64,000 nucleotides of DNA from Novosphingobium sp. KA1 (GCF_017309955.1 NZ_CP021247.1:2567001-2631000); one strand, 5' to 3'. Positions 7,405 through 16,366 are shown, counted from the first letter of the stretch. Notes: generated by a model from the letters alone, not told the origin. Translations and numbers: made by a program.

Positions 7405-9978
7405 ATGAAATTTCAAACCGTTCTCTCCACCGCAACCAGCACGCTGGCCGTCGGTGCAGCGTTCCTCGCCATGCCGGCATTCGCGCAGTCGACCGGTTCG
7501 TCGGAATTCGACGGAGGCAGCATCATCGTGTCCGGCAAGGTCCAGCGCGATGTCGCCGGTGTCCAGCTGCCTGATTCGACCAAGTCGAAGCAGGTCCTGA
7601 CCCAGGACATCATCGGCACCCAGCGTGGCGGCCAGGCCATCGCCGACATCATCAACCTCGTCCCGGGTGTCAGCTTCCAGAACAACGACGGCTACGGCTC
7701 GTCGGGCGGTACGCTGAACATCCGCGGCTTCGACTCGAGCCGTATCTCGCTGACGGTCGACGGTATTCCGCTTAACGACACCGGCAACTACGCTCAGTAC
7801 TCGAACCAGCAGATCGACTCCGAGTTGATCGAGCAGGTTAACGTCAACCTCGGCACCACCGACGTCGACAGCCCGACCGCCGCTGCTTCGGGTTCGACCG
7901 TCAATTACAAGATGCGCAACCCCACCGAAGATTTCCACGTGAGCGCTTCGGGCTCGGCGGGTGACTACGGCTTCTTCCGCATGTTCGGCGTCGTGGACAC
8001 CGGCACCTTCACCTCGTTCGGCACCCGCGCCATGTTCGCGGCGAGCAAGGCCGTTGCGGAAAATCCGTATCACCGCTCGAGCGAAACCGACAAGACCCAG
8101 ATCAACGCCAAGGTCTACCAGCCCATCGGCGACAATGGTGACTTCGTGTCGGTTGCAGCCAATGCCAACTGGAACCGCAACGGAAACTTCTCCTCGGTCC
8201 CGCTGCGTACCGACCCTTACATCTATTCGGTCAGCGGCACTTCGCCGAACCAGACGCTGAACTCGCCCGACCGCGTGGTCGGTTCGACCTCGAGCAACCG
8301 TTTCCCGACCACCCGCGGCGAGCGCGAATATGAATTCGCACCCTGCCAGACCGACACGCCGGTGGCCAATGTCGCCGATACGCCGAATTCGTGCGGCACG
8401 GCTTACGACTACAGCTTCAATCCGTCGAACACGGGCTCGATCCGCGTCAACTCGCGCTTCACGCTGACCGATGATCTCGTGCTGACGCTTGACCCGAGCT
8501 ACCAGTGGACGCGTGCGAACGGCGGCAATGGCGCCATCAAGGGCTATGAAGGCTTCTACACCAAGAGCGGCCAGTCGATGTACGGCTACATCGGTGGCAG
8601 CCCCTACTTCGGCGGCGTCGACCTCAATGGCGACGGTGACACGATGGACACCGTCGAACTCTATGCGCCGAGCGAAACCAACACCAAGCGCTACGGGCTC
8701 ATCGCAAACCTGATCTGGAATGCGACCGAGGACCACACGTTCCGCCTGAACTACTCGCTCGACTATGGTCGCCACCGCCAGACCGGCGAAGTGACCTACC
8801 TCGGCACCGATGGTTACACCAACACCTACTTCCCCGAGAACAACGCAATTCTCGATGCGAACGGTGGCACGATCCAGAAGCGCAACCGTCGCTCGATCGC
8901 GATCCTGAACCAGCTTTCCGCCGAATATCGCGGTGAGTTCTTCGATAACCGCCTGACGGTGAACATGGGCCTGCGTTCGCCCTGGATGACGCGCAAGCTC
9001 AACAACCTGTGCGTTACCGAAACGGGCGGTTCCTACATCGACTGCTTCACCGATCCGGCCGAGCAGGAGAAGTTCCTGGAGCTGAACCCGAACTACACCG
9101 CGCCGATCAAGCGTACCTACAAGTTCCACAAGATCCTGCCGACCGCGGGCGTGAACTTCCAGGTGGTGGACAAGGTCAGCCTCTATGCCAACTATTCGAA
9201 GGGCATGCAGGCACCGGGTACCGACAACCTCTACCAGTCGCTTGGCTACAGCGCGGACCAGGCCCTGCCGAAGCCGGAAACGACCGACAACGTCGACGTC
9301 GGCGTGCGTTATCTGTCGGGTACGTTCCAGGCACAGCTCTCGGGCTGGTACACCTGGTTCAACAACCGCCTTGCATCGTCGTATGATCCGGAACTGGACA
9401 TCACGCTCTATCGTAACCTTGGCAAGGTTCACAAGTACGGCCTCGACGGCAGCGTCGGCTACTCGCCGATCCCCGAACTGAAGCTCTACGCATTCGGTTC
9501 GCTGCTCAAGTCGAAGATCCTCGACAACGTTCAGACCGGCACTTCGGGCGGCAACCCCGTCTACGCCCTGACCGCCGGCAAGCGTGAAGGCGGTGCGCCG
9601 ACCTTCATGTTCGGTGGCCGCGTCGAAGGCGATCTCGGCCCGGTCCAGCTGGGCGCACAGGCTAAGCGCACGGGACCGCGTTATGTGAATGACCAGAACG
9701 TTCCGATCACCGCCAGCTACACGCTGAACGGCGTTTCGACCTCTTATCAGGTCTACGGTGCCAAGACCCCGGCCTACACCGTTGTCGACCTCGATGCGAA
9801 GGTGAAGCTCGGGTTCCTCGGTCTGAACGACCGCACCTACCTGCAGCTGAACCTGACCAACGTGTTCGACAAGCTCTACGTTGCCGGTTTCACCTCCAAC
9901 ACGTCGTCGACCTCGATCCCTTATGCCTATGTCGGTGCGCCGCGCACCTTCAGCGGCACCCTCGTGATGGGCTTCTGA
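7405..9978 (+). CDS. TonB-dependent outer-membrane receptor
   Basis: This is a gated beta-barrel that imports a bound ligand across the outer membrane using the TonB-ExbBD system. The 857-residue protein has a signal peptide ending AMPAFAQ. A plug domain follows (about residues 50-170, with the LNIRGFDSSRISLTVDGIPLND segment typical of plugs), then a long barrel rich in aromatic strands that ends in the terminal phenylalanine of LVMGF. The ligand is not evident: siderophores, nickel, vitamin B12 and plant- or lignin-derived compounds are all possible in sphingomonads. The neighbouring metal exporter does not prove metal uptake. A strong terminator follows. Confidence 0.92.
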   Translation: MKFQTVLSTATSTLAVGAAFLAMPAFAQSTGSSEFDGGSIIVSGKVQRDVAGVQLPDSTKSKQVLTQDIIGTQRGGQAIADIINLVPGVSFQNNDGYGSSGGTLNIRGFDSSRISLTVDGIPLNDTGNYAQYSNQQIDSELIEQVNVNLGTTDVDSPTAAASGSTVNYKMRNPTEDFHVSASGSAGDYGFFRMFGVVDTGTFTSFGTRAMFAASKAVAENPYHRSSETDKTQINAKVYQPIGDNGDFVSVAANANWNRNGNFSSVPLRTDPYIYSVSGTSPNQTLNSPDRVVGSTSSNRFPTTRGEREYEFAPCQTDTPVANVADTPNSCGTAYDYSFNPSNTGSIRVNSRFTLTDDLVLTLDPSYQWTRANGGNGAIKGYEGFYTKSGQSMYGYIGGSPYFGGVDLNGDGDTMDTVELYAPSETNTKRYGLIANLIWNATEDHTFRLNYSLDYGRHRQTGEVTYLGTDGYTNTYFPENNAILDANGGTIQKRNRRSIAILNQLSAEYRGEFFDNRLTVNMGLRSPWMTRKLNNLCVTETGGSYIDCFTDPAEQEKFLELNPNYTAPIKRTYKFHKILPTAGVNFQVVDKVSLYANYSKGMQAPGTDNLYQSLGYSADQALPKPETTDNVDVGVRYLSGTFQAQLSGWYTWFNNRLASSYDPELDITLYRNLGKVHKYGLDGSVGYSPIPELKLYAFGSLLKSKILDNVQTGTSGGNPVYALTAGKREGGAPTFMFGGRVEGDLGPVQLGAQAKRTGPRYVNDQNVPITASYTLNGVSTSYQVYGAKTPAYTVVDLDAKVKLGFLGLNDRTYLQLNLTNVFDKLYVAGFTSNTSSTSIPYAYVGAPRTFSGTLVMGF

Positions 9979-10008
9979 TCGAAGAAATTCGCGTCACGCG
10001 AACAGGGG

Positions 10009-10041
10009 AAGGGGAGAGAACTTCGGTTCTCTCCCCTTTTT
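10009..10041 (+). terminator. intrinsic terminator with UUCG tetraloop
   Basis: A perfect 13-bp stem (AAGGGGAGAGAAC at 10009-10021 with 10026-10038) is closed by a TTCG loop within C-TTCG-G, the hyperstable tetraloop, and followed by T residues. It ends the TonB receptor transcript. Confidence 0.93.
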
Positions 10042-10080
10042 CGTAAGCATCCGACTTTTAGCTAGTTTCCCGCGAGGACC

Positions 10081-10728
10081 ATGAGCATTCACGAAGATAC
10101 CGTTGAATTTCCCGAGGAGGGCGCGGTCCCTCAGGGCACGCCGCATAGCCTGTTCGAGGATGGCTATGCGCTGGTCGTCGGCACCATCCTGCTGTCGATG
10201 GGGGTCGTTCTGCTGCAGAAGGCGCAGCTTGCCACCGGCGGCGTCGCCGGTCTCGCGCTGACGCTCAATTACCTGACCGGGGTGCCGGTCGGGCTCTACT
10301 ATGCGGTTCTGTCGCTGCCGATGCTGGCGATGACCGTGCGTCCGATGGGGCGCGCCTTCCTCGTCAAGACAGTGATCGTGACGCTGGGCCTCTTTGCGCT
10401 GACCGCGCTGGCGCCGCAGGTGCTGGTGCTGGGCTATGTCGCGCGCCCGGTGGCGGCGGTCGTCGGCGGGACCTTCATCGGCATGGGCGCACTGGCGCTG
10501 GCCCGCCACGCGGCGGGCTCCGGCGGGTCAGGGGCGATCGTGCTGTCGCTCTACCGCACGCGCGGATGGAATGCCGGGCGCACGCAGATGATCCTGGATT
10601 CCGGTGTGCTGCTGTTTTCGCTGCTCGCGCTGGACGCGGTGCAGGTGCTGTGGTCGCTGCTGGGCGTCATGGCGACCGGCGGCATCCTTTTTGTCTGGCA
10701 TCGGCCGGGTCGCTACAACGGGTACTGA
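10081..10728 (+). CDS. YitT family membrane protein
   Basis: The product is a 215-residue inner-membrane protein with about five hydrophobic helices. The family hallmarks are GGVAGLALTLNYLTGVPVG in the first half and the GGSGAIVLSLYRTRGWNAGRTQ repeat in the second, which point to the YitT (DUF161) family. Its transport substrate is generally unknown. This version lacks the soluble DUF2179 domain that many Firmicutes members carry. The 5' flank is only 40 nt after the preceding terminator, so it must have its own promoter in that gap. It converges on mtgA with a 7-nt gap and no terminator visible. Confidence 0.8.
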   Translation: MSIHEDTVEFPEEGAVPQGTPHSLFEDGYALVVGTILLSMGVVLLQKAQLATGGVAGLALTLNYLTGVPVGLYYAVLSLPMLAMTVRPMGRAFLVKTVIVTLGLFALTALAPQVLVLGYVARPVAAVVGGTFIGMGALALARHAAGSGGSGAIVLSLYRTRGWNAGRTQMILDSGVLLFSLLALDAVQVLWSLLGVMATGGILFVWHRPGRYNGY

Positions 10729-10735
10729 TTGAGTG

Positions 10736-11404
10736 TCAGTCGTAGACGCAGGCGTCGAAACCCTGCGTCTTCACCGTGCCGATCCGCGCGGCGACGGTGT
10801 TGCCGTAGCGGCGCGTGAAGCCCGTGGGGTTCTTGACGCTGCGGGTCTTGGGGCTGGGCAGGGCGGCGGCGATGCGGGCCGCCTCGATCGGTGTCAGCCT
10901 GGTGGCCGACTTGCCGTAATAGCGCTGCGCCCCCGCCTCCACGCCGTACGTGCCGATGCCGGTCTCCGCGACGTTGAGGTAGACTTCCATGATCCGGCGC
11001 TTGTCCCACAGGTTCTCGATCAGGAAGGTGAACCAGACCTCGAAGCCCTTGCGCACGTAACGCGTCCAGCCGTCCCCCTGCCAGAGGAACACGTTCTTGG
11101 CGGTCTGCTGGCTGATCGTCGACCCGCCGCGAATGCGCCCACCGGCGGCATTGCGTTCGAATGCCTTTTCGATGGCGTTGGTGTCGAAGCCGTTATGGGT
11201 GCAGAACTTGCCATCCTCGGCGGCGATCGCGGCGGCGACCATATTGCGGTCGATCCGGCTGAGCGGCTGCCAGTCCTTGGTGATGCCGTTGCCGTCCACC
11301 AGCATCGTCACCGTCACCGGCGGGGGGACAAAACGATAGAGCACCGTCAGCCCCACGCTGATGGCGACGAACCAGATGATGGCCTTGGCAAGAATGCGCA
11401 GCAA
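10736..11404 (-). CDS. mtgA: monofunctional peptidoglycan glycosyltransferase
   Basis: MtgA polymerises lipid II into glycan strands at the outer face of the inner membrane and has no transpeptidase domain. The 222-residue protein has one N-terminal membrane anchor (residues 5-24). The GT51 motifs follow in order: EDGKF with catalytic Glu63, GGSTISQQTAKN at residues 93-104, and KRRIMEVYLNVAETG. The length is that of the family. A gene for an HxlR regulator lies upstream on the same strand, 77 nt away, but nothing suggests a functional link. Confidence 0.95.
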   Translation of the reverse strand: MLRILAKAIIWFVAISVGLTVLYRFVPPPVTVTMLVDGNGITKDWQPLSRIDRNMVAAAIAAEDGKFCTHNGFDTNAIEKAFERNAAGGRIRGGSTISQQTAKNVFLWQGDGWTRYVRKGFEVWFTFLIENLWDKRRIMEVYLNVAETGIGTYGVEAGAQRYYGKSATRLTPIEAARIAAALPSPKTRSVKNPTGFTRRYGNTVAARIGTVKTQGFDACVYD

Positions 11405-11481
11405 AGGAAGAGAGCCCCGAGTTCCCGAGTGGATAGCGCCTGACTAGCGAGGTTGGGCGGACTGCGAAAGGCGGGACGCGA

Positions 11482-11862
11482 TCAATCGCGAGTGTCAAAG
11501 GCGGTTCTGGCCGTCTCTACGTCGTCTAGGTGCTGTTCTGCCCAGTGCCAGACGCCGCAAAATGCCTCGCCCAGGCTATGGCCGAGCGGGGTGAGCCGAT
11601 AGTCTACATGTGGCGGGATGACGGGATGGACGGTGCGGTGGACAAAACCGTCGCGCTCCATCTGGCGCAGGGTCTGGGTGAGCATCTTCTGGCTGATTCC
11701 GGGCACGGCGCGGGCCAGCTTGCTGAAGCGCGATTCGCCATGCTCCTCCAGCGCTTCGAGTACCAGCAGGGTCCACTTGTCGGCCACCCGGCCGATCAGC
11801 TCGTTGACCAGAGCGTCCACGCCGGGAATGTCGGAGTGGCTTGTAGAGGCCGTATTTTTCAT
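11482..11862 (-). CDS. HxlR family transcriptional regulator
   Basis: This is a 126-residue winged-helix DNA-binding protein of the HxlR type. The family signature is visible: IGRVADKWTLLVLEAL, then RFSKLARAVPGISQKMLTQTLRQMERDGFV (the recognition helix and wing), and DYRLTPLGHSL. The only cysteine is in the C-terminal helix (GEAFCGVW), so a YodB-like conserved N-terminal redox cysteine is absent. It is divergent from the dehydrogenase at 11963, which it probably regulates through the shared 100-nt spacer. HxlR proteins often answer quinones or aldehydes, which would fit a reductase target. Confidence 0.92.
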   Translation of the reverse strand: MKNTASTSHSDIPGVDALVNELIGRVADKWTLLVLEALEEHGESRFSKLARAVPGISQKMLTQTLRQMERDGFVHRTVHPVIPPHVDYRLTPLGHSLGEAFCGVWHWAEQHLDDVETARTAFDTRD

Positions 11863-11878
11863 TTCTTACCTGCTGGTG

Positions 11879-11903
11879 AGTACAGCACTTTCAGGTGCCT
11901 ACT
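11879..11903. promoter_or_regulatory. candidate HxlR operator
   Basis: AGTACAGCAC (11879-11888) and GTGCCTACT (11895-11903) form an imperfect inverted repeat around TTTCAG, with AGTA/TACT outer halves. It lies in the middle of the spacer between the regulator and the dehydrogenase, where a repressor of both would bind. A second small repeat, TGCTG/CAGCA (11871-11887), overlaps it. Confidence 0.45.
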
Positions 11904-11962
11904 TTCCAGGAGAGAGTATAAGGATCACAGCGTCTTCGCAATCTTCCCCAGAGGAGTTCCCC

Positions 11963-12712
11963 ATGAAGACCAGCGGCAACACCATCCTTCTTTCCGGCGG
12001 CGGTTCGGGCATCGGCCGCGAACTGGCGCAGCGCTGGCATGATGCCGGCAATGTCGTGATCGTCACTGGTCGCACGCTGGCCAGCCTCGAGGAAACGGCG
12101 AAAGGGCGAGCGAACATCCACCCGATGGCGCTTGATGTCGGCGATCCCGCGGCAATCCAGGCTTTTGCGGGAGAGGTGCTGGCGAGATTCCCGGCGCTTA
12201 ACGTGCTGGTCAACAATGCCGGGATCATGCCGCTTGAGGATATCGCGAATCCGCGCGACCTGTCGCGGGCGGAGGCCTGCGTGACGACCAATTTCCTCGG
12301 TCCGATCCGGCTGACGGACGCGTTGGTGGCGCACTTGTCGGCACAGGCCGATGCGGCGATCGTCAACGTTAGTTCGGGGCTTGCCTTCGTGCCGCTGGCG
12401 AGCGCGGCGGTCTATTCGGCGACCAAGGCGGCGATCCATTCGTGGTCCGATTCGTTGCGGCTTGCGCTGGCCGGCAAGGTCGAGGTGATCGAACTGGCGC
12501 CGCCCGCCGTCCAGACCGAGCTAACGCCGGGGCAGTCGACGCGGGAAGGCTACATGCCGCTCGATGAATTCATCAACGAAGTCATGGACCTGTTCGCGCA
12601 GCAGCCGACACCGGAGCTGATCGGCGTCCAGCGCCTCGGTTTCCTGCGCAATGCCGAGGCGGAGGGGCGCTACGCGGAAACATTCGCGATGCTCAACACG
12701 CCCCACACCTGA
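11963..12712 (+). CDS. short-chain dehydrogenase/reductase (DltE-like)
   Basis: The 249-residue NAD(P)-dependent oxidoreductase has all classical SDR elements: the cofactor loop GGGSGIG (residues 12-18), NNAG at 84-87, and the catalytic Ser138, Tyr151 and Lys155 in NVSSG and YSATK. The family member closest in feel is the DltE-like group that is often paired with HxlR regulators. The substrate is unknown. The ATG at 11963 is supported by GAGGAG at 11951-11956. The frame extends upstream, but that part overlaps the regulator and operator. Divergent pairing suggests induction when the HxlR protein senses the compound being reduced. Confidence 0.93.
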   Translation: MKTSGNTILLSGGGSGIGRELAQRWHDAGNVVIVTGRTLASLEETAKGRANIHPMALDVGDPAAIQAFAGEVLARFPALNVLVNNAGIMPLEDIANPRDLSRAEACVTTNFLGPIRLTDALVAHLSAQADAAIVNVSSGLAFVPLASAAVYSATKAAIHSWSDSLRLALAGKVEVIELAPPAVQTELTPGQSTREGYMPLDEFINEVMDLFAQQPTPELIGVQRLGFLRNAEAEGRYAETFAMLNTPHT

Positions 12713-12782
12713 TCGCTGGAACCGGCAGGCCGCCAGTGCTATTCCTGCATGCTGCACTGCAATATCGGATAGCGCTGGCGGT

Positions 12783-13844
12783 ATGGTGATGTTTTCCAGG
12801 GATAAGCACGTGCATCGTCTCGATCTTGCCTTGCAGGGCGGCGGTGCTCATGGGGCTTTCACCTGGGGCGTGCTCGATGGCCTGCTGCAGGATGAACGGT
12901 TGATGCCGGGTGCCCTCAGCGGTGCCAGCGCGGGGGCCATGAACGCGGCGGTGCTGGTTTCCGGGTTCGTTTCCGAAGGGCGGGAGGGTGCGCGGGAGCG
13001 ACTGCGCAGCTTCTGGAAGGAACTCAACCGCTCGGGCCGCGAGGCGGGCCCCTTGATCCCGATGATCGAGGCTTTTCCGCAAACCTCGCGGGCGATTTCT
13101 TCGTGGTGGTCGGCGGTCTTCGGCGATGTCAGCATGGCCCATGCCTCGCCGGAACTCGGGCGGGAGATGCAGGAGATCCTGCGCGGGGTGATCGATGACC
13201 ATGTCGATTTCGGCGCGATCCGCAGCGAAAATGCGCCGCCTCTGTTCATTTCCGCCACCAATGCGCGGTCCGGCGCTCTGCGCCTGTTCCGCAATGGCGA
13301 TCTGACGAGCGATGCCCTGTTGGCCTCAGCCTGCCTGCCGCTCTATTTTCCGCCCGTCACGATCGACGCAAAGGACTACTGGGACGGCGGATATAGTGCC
13401 AATCCGCCGCTGGTTCCGCTGGTGCAGGAGAGTTCGAACGACGACCTGCTGCTGATCACGGTCAATACGCAGGTCCGTACGGGTACCCCGCGTAGTGCCG
13501 CTGCGATCATCGACCGGTTGACCGAGATCGGCTTCAACCAGTCGATGCGCAAGGAATTGCAGGGGCTTGTACTGCTTCAGTCCGCGATCGGGGATGCCCG
13601 TGCAAAGCCGGGCGCGAAAGACGGATTGATCGCGCAAGTCGAGCGCCTGCGTTTCCATGAGATCCACGATGAAGCCACGCTGGCGGCCATGCCGGCACAG
13701 AGCAAGCTCCTGCCGGTGCGCCATCTGCTGCTCAAGCTGCATGAGGCGGGCGAGGCTGCGGCAAGGCAATGGTGTGCGGCCAATGTCGAGCATCTCGGCA
13801 AGCGCAGCACGGTCGATTTCGCGAAGCGCTTCGGGCCGGCCTGA
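12783..13844 (+). CDS. patatin-like phospholipase (RssA-type)
   Basis: The product is a predicted serine acyl hydrolase with the patatin Ser-Asp dyad. The 353-residue protein has the oxyanion motif GGGAHGAF (residues 19-26), the nucleophile elbow GASAG with Ser49, and the catalytic aspartate Asp201 in DGGYSANPP. The C-terminal third matches the DUF3734-bearing patatins common in alphaproteobacteria. No signal peptide is seen, so it probably acts on cytoplasmic-face lipids. Whether the start is ATG 12783 or ATG 12789 is not decided by a ribosome site. It follows the dehydrogenase by 70 nt and converges on rpoH. Confidence 0.9.
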   Translation: MVMFSRDKHVHRLDLALQGGGAHGAFTWGVLDGLLQDERLMPGALSGASAGAMNAAVLVSGFVSEGREGARERLRSFWKELNRSGREAGPLIPMIEAFPQTSRAISSWWSAVFGDVSMAHASPELGREMQEILRGVIDDHVDFGAIRSENAPPLFISATNARSGALRLFRNGDLTSDALLASACLPLYFPPVTIDAKDYWDGGYSANPPLVPLVQESSNDDLLLITVNTQVRTGTPRSAAAIIDRLTEIGFNQSMRKELQGLVLLQSAIGDARAKPGAKDGLIAQVERLRFHEIHDEATLAAMPAQSKLLPVRHLLLKLHEAGEAAARQWCAANVEHLGKRSTVDFAKRFGPA

Positions 13845-13847
13845 ACA

Positions 13848-13883
13848 CAAAAGAAAACCGGGCCGCCCTTGCGAGCGACCCGG
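13848..13883 (-). terminator. terminator of rpoH
   Basis: An imperfect hairpin (CCGGG-CGC arms, 13858-13883) is followed on the minus strand by TTTTCTTTT. It lies between the convergent patatin and rpoH genes and could act in both directions, but the T run favours rpoH. Confidence 0.75.
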
Positions 13884-13909
13884 CTGATCTTTCAGCGCTC
13901 CGGCGAAAG

Positions 13910-14821
13910 TTACAGTGCCGGAACCATCTTCTTGTCCAGGGCGATGCGCCCCATCGCCTTCTGGAGCTTTTCGAAAGCACGAACCTCGATCTGGCGCACG
14001 CGCTCGCGGCTGACGTTATAGACCTGGCTCAGTTCCTCGAGCGTCTTCGGGTCGTCGGTCAGGCGGCGTTCGGTCAGAATGTCGCGTTCGCGGTCATTCA
14101 GCGAGTCCATCGCTTCCACCAGCATGTCGTGGCGAACGGTGGCTTCTTCCGCGTCGGCAACGGTTTCGTCCTGCAGCGGGCGGTCATCCGCAAGGATGTC
14201 CATCCACTGGCCTTCGCCTTCGTCACGCAGCGAGACGTTCAGCGAGGCATCGCCGCCCATCATCATGCGCCGGTTCATGTTCACCACTTCCTGCTGCGAC
14301 ACGCCAAGCGTGGTCGCGATGGTGGCGACATCGTCCGGATGCAGGTCGGTGTCCTCGTAGGCGTCGAGGTTCTTCTTCATGCGGCGCAAGTTGAAGAACA
14401 GCTTCTTCTGGCCCGCGGTGGTACCCATCTTCACGAGCGACCACGAGCGCAGGATGAACTCTTGAATCGACGCCTTGATCCACCACATAGCATAAGTGGC
14501 GAGGCGGAAGCCCCGATCGGGCTCGAACTTCTTGACCCCCTGCATGAGGCCGATGTTGCCTTCGGAGATCAGTTCGGAAACGGGCAGGCCATAGCCACGG
14601 TAGCCCATCGCGATCTTCGCGACGAGGCGAAGATGGCTGGTTACCAGCTGTGCGGCTGCTTCGGGATCCTCGTGTTCCTTGAAACGCTTGGCGAGCATGT
14701 ATTCCTGCTCGGGCTTAAGCAGAGGGAACTTGCGAATCTCGGAGAGATAGCGGTTGAGGCTCTGCTCGCTGCCCAGCGTGGGAACCGCCGGGAGATTGCG
14801 TTGCTTGGTGCTCACTGTCAT
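13910..14821 (-). CDS. rpoH: RNA polymerase heat-shock sigma factor RpoH
   Basis: RpoH (sigma-32) directs RNA polymerase to heat-shock promoters. The 303-residue protein has the complete sigma regions. Region 2 is LVTSHLRLVAKIA through the FRLATYAMWWIKASIQEF helix, and the RpoH box QKKLFFNLRR (residues 138-147) separates RpoH from RpoD. Region 4 is the helix-turn-helix in YNVSRERVRQIEVRAFEKL. Likely targets in this window are clpB, whose promoter carries a good CTTG...CTATAT pair, and possibly clpP. The single gene is flanked by its own terminator and a roughly 90-nt leader. Alphaproteobacteria often carry two rpoH paralogues and this sequence cannot say which class it is. Confidence 0.97.
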   Translation of the reverse strand: MTVSTKQRNLPAVPTLGSEQSLNRYLSEIRKFPLLKPEQEYMLAKRFKEHEDPEAAAQLVTSHLRLVAKIAMGYRGYGLPVSELISEGNIGLMQGVKKFEPDRGFRLATYAMWWIKASIQEFILRSWSLVKMGTTAGQKKLFFNLRRMKKNLDAYEDTDLHPDDVATIATTLGVSQQEVVNMNRRMMMGGDASLNVSLRDEGEGQWMDILADDRPLQDETVADAEEATVRHDMLVEAMDSLNDRERDILTERRLTDDPKTLEELSQVYNVSRERVRQIEVRAFEKLQKAMGRIALDKKMVPAL

Positions 14822-14910
14822 CCGTCCTTTCCGGTCGGCCCGCGGTCGAAGACCCTATGCAGGCATCTTAGCTTGGGGCCACCTACGTAAGATAGCATGT
14901 TAATCCGATT

Positions 14911-15846
14911 TCACTGACGCAGTTCGTCGATCAGGGCCCGCATATCGTCGGGTAAGGGGCTGGAAAATCGGACTGTCTCCCCAGTAACGGGGTGGACGAA
15001 GCCAAGTTCCGCTGCGTGGAGAGCTTGGCGATGAAATCCGAGTCGTTGAACGACCGGGCGAATCGCTGATGGTGTACGTCCATATACTGGATCCCCCAAT
15101 AGCGAGTGCCCGATTGACGACATGTGAACGCGTACCTGGTGCGTTCTTCCCGTTTCGAGGCGACACTCCACGAGCGTGGCGCCCTTGAGCGTCTCGACCG
15201 TACGATAATGAGTCACCGCGTGTTTGCCCCTGCCTTCTTCGACCAGTGCCATCTTCTTGCGGTTGCTATTCGAGCGACCGATCGATCCGGTTACAGTCCC
15301 GGCAACAGGAATCGGTTTTCCGGCCACCACGGCCCGATAGGCCCGCTCGATCGAGTGGTCGGCGAACTGGACGGCGAGGCCTTCGTGGGCGCGGTCGGTC
15401 TTGGCGACGACCAGCAGGCCCGAGGTGTCCTTGTCGATGCGGTGGACGATGCCAGGGCGCGCAACGCCGCCGATTCCCGACAGTTGCCCGCGGCAGTGGT
15501 GAAGCAGGGCGTTGACCAGCGTACCGTCCAGATTGCCCGCGGCCGGGTGGACAACAAGACCGGCCGGCTTGTCGACGACGATCAGGTATGCGTCCTCGAA
15601 CACCACGTTCAGGGGAATGTCCTGGGGCGCCGCTTCGGCAGGAATGGCCTCCGGCACGGCGATGGCGAAAGGCGTGCCGGGCTCGACCTTCAGCGAGGCC
15701 TGCGCGGCGGGTTTGCCCGCCAGCGTGACGCGGCCTTCGCCCATCAATGCCTTGATTCGTTCGCGCGAGAGGCCGCTGGCCTCTGCAAGCGCCTTGTCGA
15801 GGCGGCCTCCGGCCTCCCCGATCGTACCTTCAATGATGTTTTCCAT
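14911..15846 (-). CDS. rluD: 23S rRNA pseudouridine synthase RluD
   Basis: The enzyme isomerises uridines of helix 69 in 23S rRNA, a step of large-subunit maturation. The 311-residue protein has an N-terminal S4 RNA-binding domain (RLDKALAEASGLSRERIKALMGEGRVTLAGK spans it). The RluA-family catalytic motif HRIDKDTSG with Asp138 follows, as do the downstream motifs RTHQVRVHMSSIGHSLLGDPVYG. The ATG at 15846 is taken; an ATG three codons earlier (15855) is equally possible. It is divergent from the JAMM peptidase with only 27 nt between starts, so their promoters must overlap. A second RluA-type enzyme is encoded at 40595-41914. Confidence 0.94.
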   Translation of the reverse strand: MENIIEGTIGEAGGRLDKALAEASGLSRERIKALMGEGRVTLAGKPAAQASLKVEPGTPFAIAVPEAIPAEAAPQDIPLNVVFEDAYLIVVDKPAGLVVHPAAGNLDGTLVNALLHHCRGQLSGIGGVARPGIVHRIDKDTSGLLVVAKTDRAHEGLAVQFADHSIERAYRAVVAGKPIPVAGTVTGSIGRSNSNRKKMALVEEGRGKHAVTHYRTVETLKGATLVECRLETGRTHQVRVHMSSIGHSLLGDPVYGRTPSAIRPVVQRLGFHRQALHAAELGFVHPVTGETVRFSSPLPDDMRALIDELRQ

Positions 15847-15873
15847 GACCCCCATTGTCTGTACGATTTGGGG

Positions 15874-16335
15874 ATGAATGTCGAAGTGACAAGGGCAGTT
15901 GTGACCGCTTTGATGGAGGAAGCCGCGCGCTGCCATCCGGAAGAGTGCTGCGGGTTGCTGCTGGGGGAGGGGGGGCGCGTCGACCGTGCGGTTCCGGCAG
16001 CCAACGTCGCTGCGCAGCGTACGCGCCATTTCGAGATCGACCCGGCCGCGCTGCTGGCTGCGCACCGCTCGGCGCGGGTCGGTGGTCCGCAGGTTCTGGG
16101 CTATTTTCATTCGCATCCTGCGAGCCAGCCGGTGCCTTCCGCCGCGGACTGCGAACATTCCACCGGCGATTTGCGGATTTGGGCGATCATCGGCGAGGGG
16201 CGTGTTGCTTTCTGGCGTGATAGCGGGAATGGTTTTTCCCCAATGACCTGCAAAATCGTCGGAGAGGAGTGCGCGGAGTCGGTATCTGACTCGCGCAGGG
16301 CTTCCACCGGGACCAGGCGGGTTGCCGAAATCTGA
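15874..16335 (+). CDS. stand-alone JAMM/MPN metallopeptidase
   Basis: The 153-residue protein is a single JAB/MPN domain with a complete zinc-protease signature: Glu24 in CHPEECCGLLLGE, then His79-x-His81, Ser89 and Asp92 in FHSHPASQPVPSAAD. It is thus predicted to be an active isopeptidase or peptidase of the family that includes RadC-like and ubiquitin-like-processing enzymes. The usual partners (ThiS/MoaD-like protein, E1-like enzyme, cysteine synthase) are not adjacent, so the substrate is unknown. The ATG at 15874 lies 27 nt from the divergent rluD start. The frame extends upstream only through rluD antisense. Confidence 0.88.
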   Translation: MNVEVTRAVVTALMEEAARCHPEECCGLLLGEGGRVDRAVPAANVAAQRTRHFEIDPAALLAAHRSARVGGPQVLGYFHSHPASQPVPSAADCEHSTGDLRIWAIIGEGRVAFWRDSGNGFSPMTCKIVGEECAESVSDSRRASTGTRRVAEI

Positions 16336-16366
16336 TCGCCACCTATCTGATGGCCACCTTTGAACC

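Noticed and set aside
7378..9432. Open frame of 684 codons opposite the first TonB receptor
   Set aside because: It is an antisense shadow. The plus strand has the signal peptide, plug and terminal phenylalanine of a receptor.
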